A stretch of 30,889 bases of DNA from Phallusia fumigata (GCA_008931825.1 QXVZ01009643.1:1-30889); one strand, 5' to 3'; shown: positions 9,683-20,814, counted from the first letter of the stretch. Made by a program: numbers and translations. The notes: generated from the letters alone by a model not told the origin.

Positions 9683-10529
9683 CGTCGCACAAAAAACGCT
9701 AACACGAAATTACACAAAAGTGACTAAGTCGAAACGTTCTTTCGAGGAAAGANATACGACGTCACTAAATGGGCAGATTTTACGCCGCTGCATCTCTATT
9801 TTCTTTGTCGTTGGTTTTCTTTTCATGGCTACTGGATAATCTTTTCGACATGCTTGAGACAATCTGGTTCAACAGATTTTGCCTTTGTGACTAAAGACTT
9901 ACTGTTTGTTGGCATTTGTTCTTTACATTACAAACGCAAATGTAGTACGCGGAGATGCAGACGTTACAGTGTTATAATTTGCACGAGAAAGGGGAGAATC
10001 CCGCTGTCCCTTTATTTTGTGTTCAGTAAACTAATCATCCTTTTTTATTCGCCAATGAAAATCAGGCATCAACTGAAGGTTTATAGCCACAAGTAATTTG
10101 CTGTCAGTTTGACTATTTGTTTTGAGTTTTAATGAAAATGGAAGTTGGCCAAAAATCAGCTAAATTTCGGTCACAAAAAGTTGTCAATAGTTTTACAGAA
10201 TGAAAGGGGAAGTCTCATTAGTTTTGGTGTTGACGACTGAAGGGGTCTCATGACTCCACAAATCTGATTGAGTTCTCGGAAGTTGTCGTGACATGCAAAT
10301 AACAGTGTAGTTTGATCTTTAACTTAATATACTCGGCTAGCTGTTGTGGAAGAAGTTTATTTTTTCAAAATGCCTACTTGCAAAATTAAATGCCTTAAAA
10401 TTCAGTAGGATTTGTTTAAAGTGGAGATACCAAAAAGGATTTAAAGATCTTCATAGCTTTGATTAATTTTTGTTGTTTGCTGAAGATGTAACTGTGCAAT
10501 ATTTTTATTGTGTGTAAACTTGTACTGAA
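9683..10529. promoter_or_regulatory. divergent TIMM13/CTNS promoter region
   Basis: The two start codons are 847 bp apart on opposite strands, so this stretch must hold both promoters, possibly shared. It is more CpG-bearing near TIMM13 and AT-rich near CTNS. A single n at 9753, about 70 bp upstream of TIMM13, marks a contig join. Unlike the other n positions it has no repeated flanks, so sequence of unknown length may be missing. On the minus strand a TTAG acceptor-like site lies about 18 bases before the TIMM13 ATG. Confidence 0.5.
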
Positions 10530-13500
10530 ATGAAGTTTTATCTGTTATTTTTCGTTTGTATTGTTCTAAGTACTGCCACCTTTACTGCTGATGGAAGCAC
10601 TTCAGGTTTGATTAATTTCCTAATGAGTTTGTGTCTAGGTAATTTGCATTACCATCAGTTTTTGTCCTTAGATTTATCATGGAAATCCCTTGGAAAGTTG
10701 ATACCAGGAGAAGAAGCAAATATGACATTTTCCTTGGCACCCAAACTACAGGAAATTGTCACACTACTTTTGAATACAACTCATGAACATTCTGCTGATG
10801 AAGGTTCTCCTGTAACATACCCAAAGCAGGTTTGGATTTTTTTTCTATTGATATATTGTACCCGAATGTAAGCTTAATGTGGGACANCTGCTGATGAAGG
10901 TTCTCCTGTAACATACCCAAAGCAGGTTTGGAATTTTTTTCTATTGATATATTGTACCCGAATGTAAGCTTAATGTGGGACAATATCAAAGATTGGTATG
11001 TTTGTTATGGGTATGACTTAGTCAACCTTTAATAATCCTGCTTCTTACTGAAGAGATTGGACTTTGGTCAGTTGCAATAAACCATCACCTCAACAGTCAA
11101 TTGCCTGTACCTGCGGTAGGCTTCTCGTTATGTTTTTGTTGCTTAACTTCATGACTTCGTTGCAGGTTATTTTTCCTGCAAACCTTTCTTCTTTTCTTGT
11201 CCCAATTAATGCTTGTGCAGTTGGACAGATTGTTGTTGAGGTCAACACTACCAATGCGAATGTCAGGTAACAAAATATATACAACTATGGTTTATACATT
11301 TGCTTATCTTTAACCTGTATTACAGCCTTCCTGAAAACCCACGTTTCCGGGTGTATGTGGTTCATAGTAAAACACTAGTTATTCTGAACACAGTGGTGGG
11401 GTGGATTTACTTTCTTGCATGGTCTGTCTCATTCTACCCCCAAGTGATTTTGAACTTCAGGAGAAAAAGGTAAATTTCTGGCAAAACTATTTTACTAAGT
11501 CATATGTAATGCTTGTCTAAACTAATACCTGGTAATTCTTGTGTCCAAATTTTTGCAAATCTGCATGAATTTTACTATTTAGTGTTGTGGGACTCAACTT
11601 TGATTACCTTGCATACAACATCACTGGATTTCTTGCCTATGGTTTATACAACATTGGGATGTTCTGGATTCCATTAATTAAGGCAAGTATTCATAGTAAA
11701 TTAGAAAATCACTTGGAAAAAAGTTTCTGGCTACACCTGTAAACATTTCCATGTTTCTCACACAGAAAGAATACATCGAAGAAAATCCTGATGGTGTGAA
11801 CCCTGTTGAAGCAAATGATGTGTTTTTTACACTTCATGCAATCCTCCTAACTTCAGTAACTATCTTTCAATGCTTTATATATGAGGTAAATATTTTCATG
11901 TTTGCATATGATCAAATGCAACATTTTATTATTTTTGTGCACTTTTCACATAGAAAGATGGCCAAAAGGTATCGAAGATTGCAACAGGTCTCCTTGCAAT
12001 CGGCTGGTTGTCAGTGTTTGTTCTACTTTTTGTCGCTGTTGGGCAAAAGATATCCTGGCTTGAATACTTGATGGCTTTTTCATATTTAAAACTTGGTGTA
12101 ACCCTCATAAAGTACATTCCACAGGTAATAAATAGCTGTGTTTTAAGATAAAAGAAAGTAGTTTTGAATAAAATCTGTTTTATTTGGTATCTATTGAAAC
12201 TATCAGTTGTTTTGTGTTTAGGCATTTATGAATTACAAGCGAAAAAGCACGGAGGGATGGAGTATAGGAAATGTCCTCCTCGATTTCACTGGTGGCTCCT
12301 TGAGTATTTTGCAGATGTTCCTTCAATCTTACAACAACGGTGATTATATCTTTTATTAGGACTTGTTGTAAAGCTTCAATGTTGAGAAATTTAGTTTTTT
12401 CTTTGATCCATTTGCCTGTAAAAACAGTCTTTCTTCATTTACCGGCGCTAATGATGTTATAATGGGATAAAATGTAACGGAACTGATTAGTCATAGAGAG
12501 GAAACAACAAACGTTAGAGGGGAGAGGTGTGGTTTGTTAAAAAAACGACAATATATCAACCTAAGTGATAATTACTGCTTATGAGCGTTAAGCAAACAGA
12601 GTCGAACAGCAGCTGCATATCAAAACCTGCATGGTTTGTTTATCATTCGCGACGTGTAAATGCAGTTTATCGACTGTCGTTTAACTGCACGCAAGGTATG
12701 GCGATTGGTTGTGTTCTTTGCAAAATAAGATTACCTGTTTTTATTGATGCATTTACTCTGCTTTAAGACTAGTGACATAATGCGTTTTTCGGCATGTGTA
12801 AATCGGCCTTGTATGAGAGATTTGTTCACCAAAGCTAAACTTTTTTATTTTTAAACCTATTGTGACCTTCAATTAGAGTTTATTGTACTAAAACATCTGA
12901 TTACCTATAGAATCAAGTTTTCGGTGCAGCGGTGACAAAATACGGCGTGCTAGGGGCGATGTATTTACTACGCTTAACGATCGTCTGCCGGTTACAACGT
13001 TGGTTTATGATCGATTGTGTCCGTCGTCGCATAAGGCTTGACTTTGGATGTTTCGTAAATGTCTTATTTTGCTCGGCTTCTGGATCCTAACTTTGGATCC
13101 AAAACTGTAGTAAAGGGTTTTCGGATCCTAAACTGTAGTTTCTTGGATTTTTTCACCCGGGAAAAACCTTTCTGCGAAAATTCGCTACTAGTAAGCCGTA
13201 CTTCCTTGTTGGATGTAACGTTTCCATTAATTGCTATTTTTTCACCTATGGCGGACTGACTTTAAACTATCTTTACAAAATTCACACACATTTACTGAGT
13301 GGTTAGTGCTCCCAATGTTGCCAGTTCTAATCCTTTCTCTGTCGCTTGTGTTTCTCTAAGGGGCAAACTTACGCCTTATTTGAAACCCAATGGGCTTGCC
13401 AAAATTGAAAACCCCGACTTCGAAAATCGAAAAAATCAAATAGAAATGAACCAGATGGTATTATCAGTATAACGCTTTAAGTCGTTGTTCTGCCTACAAA

Positions 13501-15130
13501 GGAAAAATGAGACAAANNNNNNNNNNNNNNNNNNNNNNNNNNNNNNNNNNNNNNNNNNNNNNNNNNNNNNNNNNNNNNNNNNNNNNNNNATTTGGTATCT
13601 ATTGAAACTATCAGTTGTTTTGTGTTTAGGCATTTATGAATTACAAGCGAAAAAGCACGGAGGGATGGAGTATAGGAAATGTCCTCCTCGATTTCACTGG
13701 TGGCTCCTTGAGTATTTTGCAGATGTTCCTTCAATCTTACAACAACGGTGATTATATCTTTTATTAGGACTTGTTGTAAAGCTTCAATGTTGAGAAATTT
13801 AGTTTTTTCTTTAATCCATTTGCCTGTAAAAACAGTCTTTCTTCATTTACCGGCGCTAATGATGTTATAATGGGATAAAATGTAACGGAACTGATTAGTC
13901 ATAGAGAGGAAACAACAAACGTTAGAGGAGAGAGGTGTGGTTTGTTAAAAAAACGACAATATATCAACCTAAGTGATAATTACTGCTTATGAGCGTTAAG
14001 CAAACAGAATCGAACAGCAGCTGCATATCGAAACCTGCATGGTTTGTTTATCATTCGCAACGTGTAAATGCAGTTTATCGACTAACAGATGTCGTTTAAC
14101 TGCACGCAAGGTATAGCGGCCATTGGTGGTGTTCTGTGCAAAATAAGATTCACTGTTTTTATTAATACATTTACTCCGCTAAAAGGCTAGTGACATAATG
14201 CATTTTTCGGCATGTGTAAATCGGCCTTGTATGAGAGATTTGTTCACCAAAGCTAAACTTTTTTATTTTTAAACCTATTGTGACCTTCAATTAGAGTTTA
14301 TTGTACTAAAACATCTGATTACCTATAGAATCAAGTTTTCGGTGCAGCGGTGACAAAATACGGCGTGCTAGGGGCGATGTATTTACTACGCTTAACGATC
14401 GTCTGCCGGTTACAACGTTGGTTTATGATCGATTGTGTCCGTCGTCGCATAAGGCTTGACTTTGGATGTTTCGTAAATGTCTTACTTTGCTCGGCTTCTG
14501 GATCCTAACTTTGGATCCAAAACTGTAGTAAAGGGTTTTCGGATCCTAAACTGTAGTTTCTTGGATTTTTTCACCCCGGAAAAACCTTTCTGCGAAAATT
14601 CGCTACTAGTATGCCGTACTTCCTTGTTGGATGTAACGTTTCCATTAATTGCTATTTTTTCACCTATGGCGGACTGACTTTAAACTATCATTACAAAATC
14701 ACACACATTTACTGAGTGGTTGGTGCTCCCAATGTCAGTTCTAATCCTGTCCCGGTCGCTTGTATTTCTGTAAGCGGCAAACTTAAGTCTCATTTGAAAC
14801 CCAATGGGCTGACCCAAATTGAAAACCCGACTTCGAAAATCGAAAAAATCAAATAGAAATGAACCAGATGGTATTATCAGTATAACGCTTTAAGTCGTTG
14901 TTCTGCCTACAAAGGAAAAATGAGACAAACAAACAAACAACTATTTCCATTTGCACGTTATAGACGAATGGGATCTTGTCTTCGGTGATCCAACCAAGTT
15001 TGGCCTTGGTCTCTTCTCTGTGCTGTTCGATATTCTCTTCATGGTCCAACACTATATTCTCTATCGCAAGAAGCGTTACGTTGAGGGCGGTTTGCTCGCT
15101 GGAGAAGAGGACAGCGGCAGTGAGGCGTGA
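10530..15130 (+). CDS. cystinosin, lysosomal proton-coupled cystine exporter
   Basis: Exons: 10530-10605, 10672-10829, 11166-11266, 11326-11469, 11583-11682, 11766-11885, 11954-12124, 12222-12339 (repeated at 13630-13747) and 14964-15130 (TGA). Together they give 384 residues (human 367). The first 66-bp intron is optional because its sequence stays in frame. A signal peptide ([18 protein letters not shown]) precedes a luminal domain with N-glycosylation sites (NMTF, NTTH), then seven expected membrane segments. Two PQ-loop motifs are seen: FYPQVILNF (PQ at 150-151) and YIPQAFMNY (289-290). Transport aspartates are at 211 (NDVFF) and 311 (LLDFTGG), matching human D205 and D305. SYNN, then [10 protein letters not shown], near the end is family-typical. 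The intron after 11682 starts with GC (AAG|GCAAGT). The tail after YRKK is acidic and lacks the human GYDQL lysosomal sorting signal. Confidence 0.95.
10792..10982. repeat. 95-bp contig overlap around the n at 10887 (10792-10886 = 10888-10982)
   Basis: The end of CTNS exon 2 and the start of its intron occur twice around the n, with one substitution in the T-rich run after CAGGTTTGGA (T to A near 10933). The second copy contains only the last 38 bases of the exon and is not an alternative exon. Confidence 0.9.
12773..13067. promoter_or_regulatory. CpG-rich, haplotype-invariant block in CTNS intron 8
   Basis: About 295 bp that differs at only one position (12783, G versus A) from the other haplotype copy (14191-14485), although the flanks on both sides differ heavily. 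The part 12915-13045 is dense in CpG (about 15 in 130 bp), unlike the rest of the gene. Just downstream, three GGATCC sites fall within about 55 bp. This could be an intronic enhancer, an alternative promoter or a non-coding RNA. No open frame or family match supports one choice. Confidence 0.35.
13517..13589. other. assembly gap, 73 N
   Basis: A run of unknown bases within CTNS intron 8. The flanking sequences overlap each other by about 1.3 kb, so the gap does not represent missing DNA. Confidence 0.98.
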
Positions 15131-15933
15131 AGCCGCATTCTGGCTGAACAGCGTTGGTCCTCGAGCAGTGTTAAGTATGGACAAAGTAACATTTACATTT
15201 TCACTTTTCATTACAGCAGATGTTAACCCTTTAACTCTATACGCGTCAATGCATTTTGATTCGTCGGCACTGATTTAAATCTTTTTAGCACACAGCACTG
15301 TTTTTAAAGTAATTTTAGTTGCCCTTTGCCGTTCTCCATACCTCTTGCGATCTTATGCATGTTCCAATTTAATTGGTTCCCACGACATCAGTAAGTTTGT
15401 CCTGGTTGAAAATTTTATCGGTTGAAAAATTGCGCTTAGTGATTTTTTTATTCCTCTTTCACTCACTTTGTGTGTTTTTAAACGTTTTTTTTGTATCGTC
15501 GAAAGTGGACAAGTGGTCTGCTTGGAACTTGTTTTTAAAACTTCGGTATCAATTCCACAATTCACTTGGAAATGCCATTTAAAGTTTTTGCTGATCGTAA
15601 ACGTTACGTTTCCTCCCCCCTGAGTATGTACAGTCCCGCATGCAAACGTACCTGACATCGAAGCTATATTTTAGCTATATGCGTCCTATGTTTTTGTCTG
15701 CAATTGTTACATTGTTGTGTCGTTTATTGTCTGTGGTCTGTGTGAAATTACACATTGCAATTCACTATGGCTGTCCCCGACGCACTGCGATTGCTTGATC
15801 ACCTGTGTATTGCTAAGCGATGATTTGCTTGTATCAATAGCCGCCAGATGGGGTTAAAGAGCAAACTTTCTCTCGAGAAAATCTGCGATTTTGAATATTT
15901 TTCCCAAACGGTAAATGTTCTGGTGCAAATAAA
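15131..15933 (+). other. CTNS 3' UTR and 3' flank
   Basis: Non-coding sequence after the CTNS stop. The first canonical AATAAA on the plus strand is at 15928-15933, about 800 bp downstream, and may be the polyadenylation signal. An earlier, non-canonical signal could also be used. CpG content starts to rise here. No other gene is evident. Confidence 0.45.
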
Positions 15934-18532
15934 CAAATGCGACATCAAATATGTGTTTGATTTTGTTCAAGTATTTCTGTTCTTTTGGGCAAAATGATTA
16001 TTTAAAATTTAAGGATTTAAACATAGCCTCCGTGTTGTGCTGTACTTTGGCTAGGTCACAAAACACCATCTGCAACCGTTGCTTCAACAGGGGAGATGAA
16101 TTTTAAACCCATCAACGAAGCACAGACAGTGTACTTATGTCCTCATTTTCATCGTGGCAATCTATATGTTAGCGAGAGTTAGCATTGCTAATCCGACAAT
16201 AGAATCTGCCATTCACAAACAAACTGCTAAGCAAGGCCCCAACCCGATCGCATGGTAAAGTCTTAACAAGCCTTACTAAGGCGGTGGAATTAAGATCCCA
16301 ACACTTATCTTGTTGGCATCCAGCACCTGCGTTTCATGTTGTCCCTTCCGCTTCTAAAAGCCTCCATCGCTGCTCTCTTGGTTTGTCTTTCTCATTAGCT
16401 TAGCGCCCAGCTTTTGAAAGCAAACAACATCGCGGCCTTAGAAGCCGCCGACGCCAGCATTGTGGGTCCTTTACGACCAGCTCTAGCTGCCTGTGCGCAG
16501 TTCCCAGCTCGTCGCCTATCCCACGTTCGGCCGGCTGTTCTGGCCTTTTGTGAAACCCGCCTTGTATAGCAACTTAGTTTGGGATGTAAACATGGCGCAG
16601 TTTACACCCGACACACGCCCCATTGACAACAATTAGTATCGTTACTTTTTCATGGCGTCGCGCGACGACCGTTGTTAGCGAACAACGAGAAAACAGGAAT
16701 TTGCGACCAGATCCGTTTGATCACACGGGGTGAGCGGCTTCACCTCATTGAGCCCTGAATCGCGCAATTCGCATCGAACAAAATGATGCGATGTAATCCG
16801 ACGCCAATTTTGTATCAAACATTCGCGATCGCCCAGGGACTCTGACGGCTTTAGGGGGCTTTCTTCCGCTGAATTCCACTACTCTCACTACTTGGAAGGT
16901 GCTGCGCCGTGCTGCGTTTGATGCACGAGTCGGCCCGTGACCCGACCTTTGCGCGTCACTGTAAACATTTTGTTATTTTCGGAAGATTGCCTGTAACTGC
17001 GACCAGTTTTGTTCGCGGAAAGTCTTTTTCCCAATAAGGTTTTGCGAGTAAGGTTTTTTGCACATAGCAAACAGCTCATGGCTTCAATTTTGCCGACAGC
17101 AATTTTACCTGGTGTATGGTGGAACTAAATAATGTTTTTAGTTACAAACTTCTTTTCTGCGGGGTTCACACAAACCCTGCTTAGACTTTAATGACACAGT
17201 AACGCGATCTTGTATATATCAACGCCCACATTATGTGGAAAGATAGCTGACCGATGATCCGAAAAGTTATTGTTCTCAAAAGTCGTTAACCCCGTCGTCC
17301 ACTCAGCAGTGGATAGGTTTGATGTGCTCTTGCATTGCTTGCCGTGGTTGACGTGCCTGGCGAGTCGAACCCGTGTCGCCCTGCTCGGTGGGACAGTTTT
17401 GTGACAGCTGTAACTCGATGAAGATGAATGGCAAGGACGCCAAAATTCCAGGCAGTACCTTGCGTTCGTAACTGTTCCATCACTTGAGATTACACCACTT
17501 CTCTAGAACCCATTAAATTGTCCCGCAAAAACTTAACTTCGCGTTGTGTCTTTTAAATGTGTTTCGTAAACTGTGTGGGTTGCGCGATGCTTTCGTTCAA
17601 GTTTCATGCAAGGCGACGAATTTGTTTGCGTTTTTACGCAGCGCTGGTTGTGAATTGCACTGGCCGACTGGAAAGTTTTCCTGGCTAGCCTCTGTTGTGA
17701 GGTGAAGCGGGGGACAAGGTAATCCCAGTGCAAACACGACGCCAACCCGCAGCTACCAGCTTGAACACTTTCCATCCCTGATCGCCATCCGACACTGCAG
17801 GGCACTGAGCTCAGAATGCGGATATCAACCGGAGATGGCTCTTCGACAAAGGAAATCGTATTATAGGACCGGTTGCGCCGTAACGCGACACCACATTAGA
17901 CGGCAATCGCGACGGTTACGTCAGCTCTGAGTAGTGTTAGTGAATCATTAAACCAAGTACGTTGTAAGGTGCTATGCGGCGGGCGTTTACACCTTGACAG
18001 GACGATTGTGCGCGTCCGTGAGAAATCGAAGTAGATCCAAATATGAGATATTCGCCATTCGCTCGCTGTTTATTTACCCCGATTCCGATATAGTGAGTCA
18101 GGCAGTTTGGCGGACTAAATTAAAGTGGCCGTATCGCCAGATACATCATCGCCCGGTGTTGCTCCCCTCGACTTTGTTGGACGCCGCCGCCGAGAACTAG
18201 AAACGCAAATAGCAACGCTGTGTACCTTGGTGGTAATTCCTCCAGTTGGCGCGGGGGTCACTTTGACCGCGGGCACTTTAGTTTCGTGCCAGCCTCGGCA
18301 AATCACCCATGCATGTGCTGGAAAAAATTGCCACCTTTCCGATGCACTTGATGTGGTGAGAAAACATTTGCAAACGGCCGCAAAATTAATGAAGGGATCA
18401 GACTCGCTTCGTGCCCTTGTCAAACTAGGGGCAGTTTAAGTTGTTTGTTGCTGTGGAGGAGTGCTGTTTGTTTTGGGGCTACAGATTCCAGGCGCGCCAA
18501 CCCAGTTTAAAAGTCCCAGCTTAACTGTACAT
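15934..18532. other. CpG-rich intergenic DNA, no recognisable gene
   Basis: Moderate GC with many CpG dinucleotides, in contrast to the CpG-poor gene half of the window. Open frames are short, occur on both strands and match no family I recognise, including 18125-18439 (104 codons). A B-box-like GGTTCGACTC on the minus strand near 17358 lacks a partner A box. Nothing else is supported. Confidence 0.5.
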
Positions 18533-18771
18533 CAGCGGTTTTCAAACGTTTTGTGGCACACTAACAAACTATTTTTCTAGGGCACACTTTGCATGCTAAA
18601 AACAGATGTTATAGGTGAAGCTGCTTTTAGTAGCAAATAAGACCGAAACGAGGTCCTAGCGCTGTTCTACTTTCCATCAAAACCAAATCCTGCATAATAT
18701 ATGTGACACATGATATGAGATTGCACTCGGTATCTTATGTGCCGCAGCAGACCGTTTGAGAATCATTGCTG
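18533..18771. mobile_element. non-autonomous hAT-type DNA transposon (MITE), 239 bp
   Basis: The left end CAGCGGTTTTCAAACG is mirrored by the right end CGTTTGAGAATCATTGCTG, whose reverse complement begins CAGCAATGATTCTCAAACG. This matches the CAGNGGTTCTCAAAC-type terminal repeats of many animal hAT elements. The subterminal GTGGCACAC (left) and TTATGTGCCGCAGCAGA (right) also fit such ends. No transposase frame is present, so it would have moved in trans. An 8-bp target duplication is not evident (CTGTACAT left, GTCACACT right), so it is old or the flanks have changed. The right end is repeated at 18816-18888 only because of a contig overlap. Confidence 0.7.
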
Positions 18772-18931
18772 GTCACACTGAAGTCCGCGTATTTATGCCA
18801 CCACAACACACGGCNATATGTGACACATGATATGAGATTGCACTCGGTATCTTATGTGCCGCAGCAGACCGTTTGAGAATCATTGCTGGTCACACTGAAG
18901 TCCGCGTATTTATGCCACCACAACACACGGC
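18699..18931. repeat. 116-bp contig overlap around the n at 18815 (18699-18814 = 18816-18931)
   Basis: The copies appear identical, and the n lies exactly between them. The overlap includes the right part of the hAT element, giving it a false second right end. Confidence 0.92.
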
Positions 18932-20750
18932 GCACATCAGGGAAACCGTTTTTGGTCACCACTAAGCACTGGGGGAGAACAAAGAAGTTTTATCAATCGT
19001 CGGCCCTTAAAGTCCTCGCGGCATGTTATCGTTGTCATGGATGAGTTGCGGCATTTCGCTCGTTGACGCATTCGTTTAGTTGCTGTCCATCAAGCGGCAG
19101 CTGTCGTGGCAAGACCGAACCGGCCCGAGTAATGGTGTCCATAAATGTATCACGTTCTGGGCAAGGGGCTTTGCCTCCTGTGCAACGCTTGACCCTGTGT
19201 GCCTGTAAACACGCCGCAACACCGGAAGACAAGTAGAGTGATTGACGTGTGGCAAACCGAACGATCTGTCGCACTGCAGATCCAACCGAAAGGAATTCGC
19301 GATCGGCTTGGGCTTGATACGCCAGGAAAATCCATGATTGGCAGCGCAGAAGGGTCGCATCTGGCAACTGGCAACGACGCTGAGATTCCATCGTCCACTC
19401 GTGGGAATTCCACACGCGTTTGGCAACGCTGTAGGGGCAGCGAGATGTCAATGGACATTTACTTAATGCCCTTGTACGTGATGCTTTAATGATTCATTTC
19501 TGCTGCATCGGATGCAATTGCGCCCAATGTTTCCTATCGGGGAGCAATAACCGCAAAATAACCTTGGCATCAATACGTCCAAAAGGTTGTCTGTTGCTAT
19601 GTTGAAGGGTTCCTATTCCTTAGTGTGTAGCAGACACCCGGATGATCGCCCAGACCCCGTTAGAAGCGGGTAAAGTTTACGTTGCGTCTCTAGCGAGGCA
19701 TTTTTATTTCAGATATTTGTTTAATCTTGTCAGCTTCTAGCTTGCGGCGCACAAGCCGTCAAGCAAATGGGCTTTTCTTGTTGAAGCGATTTGCAGCGCG
19801 CGCTCAATTAAATATTTATTTGGTTCCATGAATGGCTTTCCCCGATCTATCTCGCTTCAATTGTTGGCCTGAAGCGCACAGCGATTAATCAACGATGGCT
19901 ATATAGGGGCAAAGGAAGATATTTCCCTAAACAATCGTACTTGCGGAAAACACCTTCGCTTTACTTTTACTCACTGACGGGTTTTCTTGCCACACCGGGC
20001 AGCTTTTTAGTCCGTAAATATCGGTTTATAAGCTCGATATATCGACCGAGTGATTGGCGCTTCGGTGAGGTAGTATGCTCTCATACGCGAATCTGCCATC
20101 GTTCCTGGGCCTCGGTTCGTGGGATTTGAGCGCAAGGGCAAATAAACCAATAAAAACAAGAGGTGACGGGGGCAGCTCCCATCGACCAGTGACAACAGAG
20201 CGAGTGGCTCCGTTTAACGTGTGGATTAGCGACCGACTGGGAAGAGGCCACTTATGCCGGCTCCGTATACCAGCTTGCGATCGATGCGAGGGACTCAGTG
20301 ACAAGTGCCGTTTGATTTATTGTTTACCGCTTGTTTTCGCACTAATTGAATCGCCGCTTCAAAAGCAGGTGGCGTTTGTTGATGGGGCTCATCCTGATTG
20401 GCTGCCTGTTGCCCGTCCCGGTATGACGTGATAACTGTACGAGTCTCCATAAGGATTCGGTAGTCTGCTTTTTTAATTTGTCAAGGATTTTCTTTGATCT
20501 CACCAATGACACATGTTTAAGCTAGCTTCTTCTAAGGGCATTTATTCTATCGTGCGCCAAGAGAAAAGGGTAGTTTACTTTTAGGCCTTCACTCATTTAC
20601 TTACCGTGGCATACATTTTTGACATACTTTTTTTATAAATGTTTACCAAAATTATTCCTACTATTCGAAACAATAACGTGTATATAAACTTTGTTCTGGG
20701 CATTTCTAAAAGTATATTTCATGAAAAAAAAAAACTAGCCTAAACGGCCA
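18932..20750. other. CpG-rich intergenic DNA becoming AT-rich towards the ribozyme
   Basis: 18932-20440 is CpG-rich with overlapping short frames on both strands (19035-19489, 20026-20431) that look like chance frames in GC-balanced DNA. 20440-20750 is AT-rich, contains an 11-base A run near 20724-20734 and leads into the hammerhead motif, so it may belong to the same mobile element. No gene is supported. Confidence 0.5.
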
Positions 20751-20814
20751 ATGTCAGCTGCACTGATGAGACCTTAAAGGTCGAAACATTGTGCACTGTC
20801 TGCAGATCTGATAT
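20751..20814 (+). ncRNA. type I hammerhead self-cleaving ribozyme
   Basis: All conserved core parts are present in order. CTGATGA is at 20763-20769 and stem II at 20770-20782 (GACC/GGTC, loop TTAAA, or one more U-A pair). GAAA follows at 20783-20786. Stem III is CA/TG (20787-20788 with 20797-20798) with an 8-base loop. The cleavage triplet GTC (20798-20800) is followed by the 3' strand of stem I. Stem I pairs CTGCA (20758-20762) with TGCAG (20801-20805), then after a 2-base bulge (20806-20807) ATGTCAG (20751-20757) with CTGATAT (20808-20814), 12 pairs with one G-U. Predicted cleavage is after C20800. Short stem III is typical of hammerheads in Penelope-like elements and animal retrozymes, which often act as dimers. 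No reverse transcriptase is visible nearby. Confidence 0.85.

Larger units (their letters stand above)
12182..14929. repeat. two haplotype copies of a CTNS exon/intron segment around a 73-N gap
   Basis: 12182-13516 (1335 bp) recurs as 13590-14929 (1340 bp), with the N run 13517-13589 between. Exon 8 is identical, but the intron differs by many substitutions and small indels. Examples are a 7-bp insertion near 14085 and dense changes at 12690-12770 and 13263-13420. This is allelic-level divergence of a few percent, so the two contigs represent alternative haplotypes. The real intron 8 should be about half its assembled size. Confidence 0.92.

Noticed and set aside
11041..11165. An additional CTNS exon between 11053 and 11116
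   Set aside because: Exon 2 (ending at 10829) joins in phase 0 to the exon at 11166. The joined protein aligns with the family's luminal domain without extra residues.
17340..17420. tRNA gene or tRNA-derived SINE on the minus strand (GGTTCGACTC near 17358)
   Set aside because: Only a B-box-like string is present. No A box or cloverleaf could be built upstream on that strand.
18125..18439. 104-codon frame as a gene
   Set aside because: An almost equally long frame lies antisense at 18115-18423, as expected for stop-poor GC-balanced DNA; no recognisable motif.
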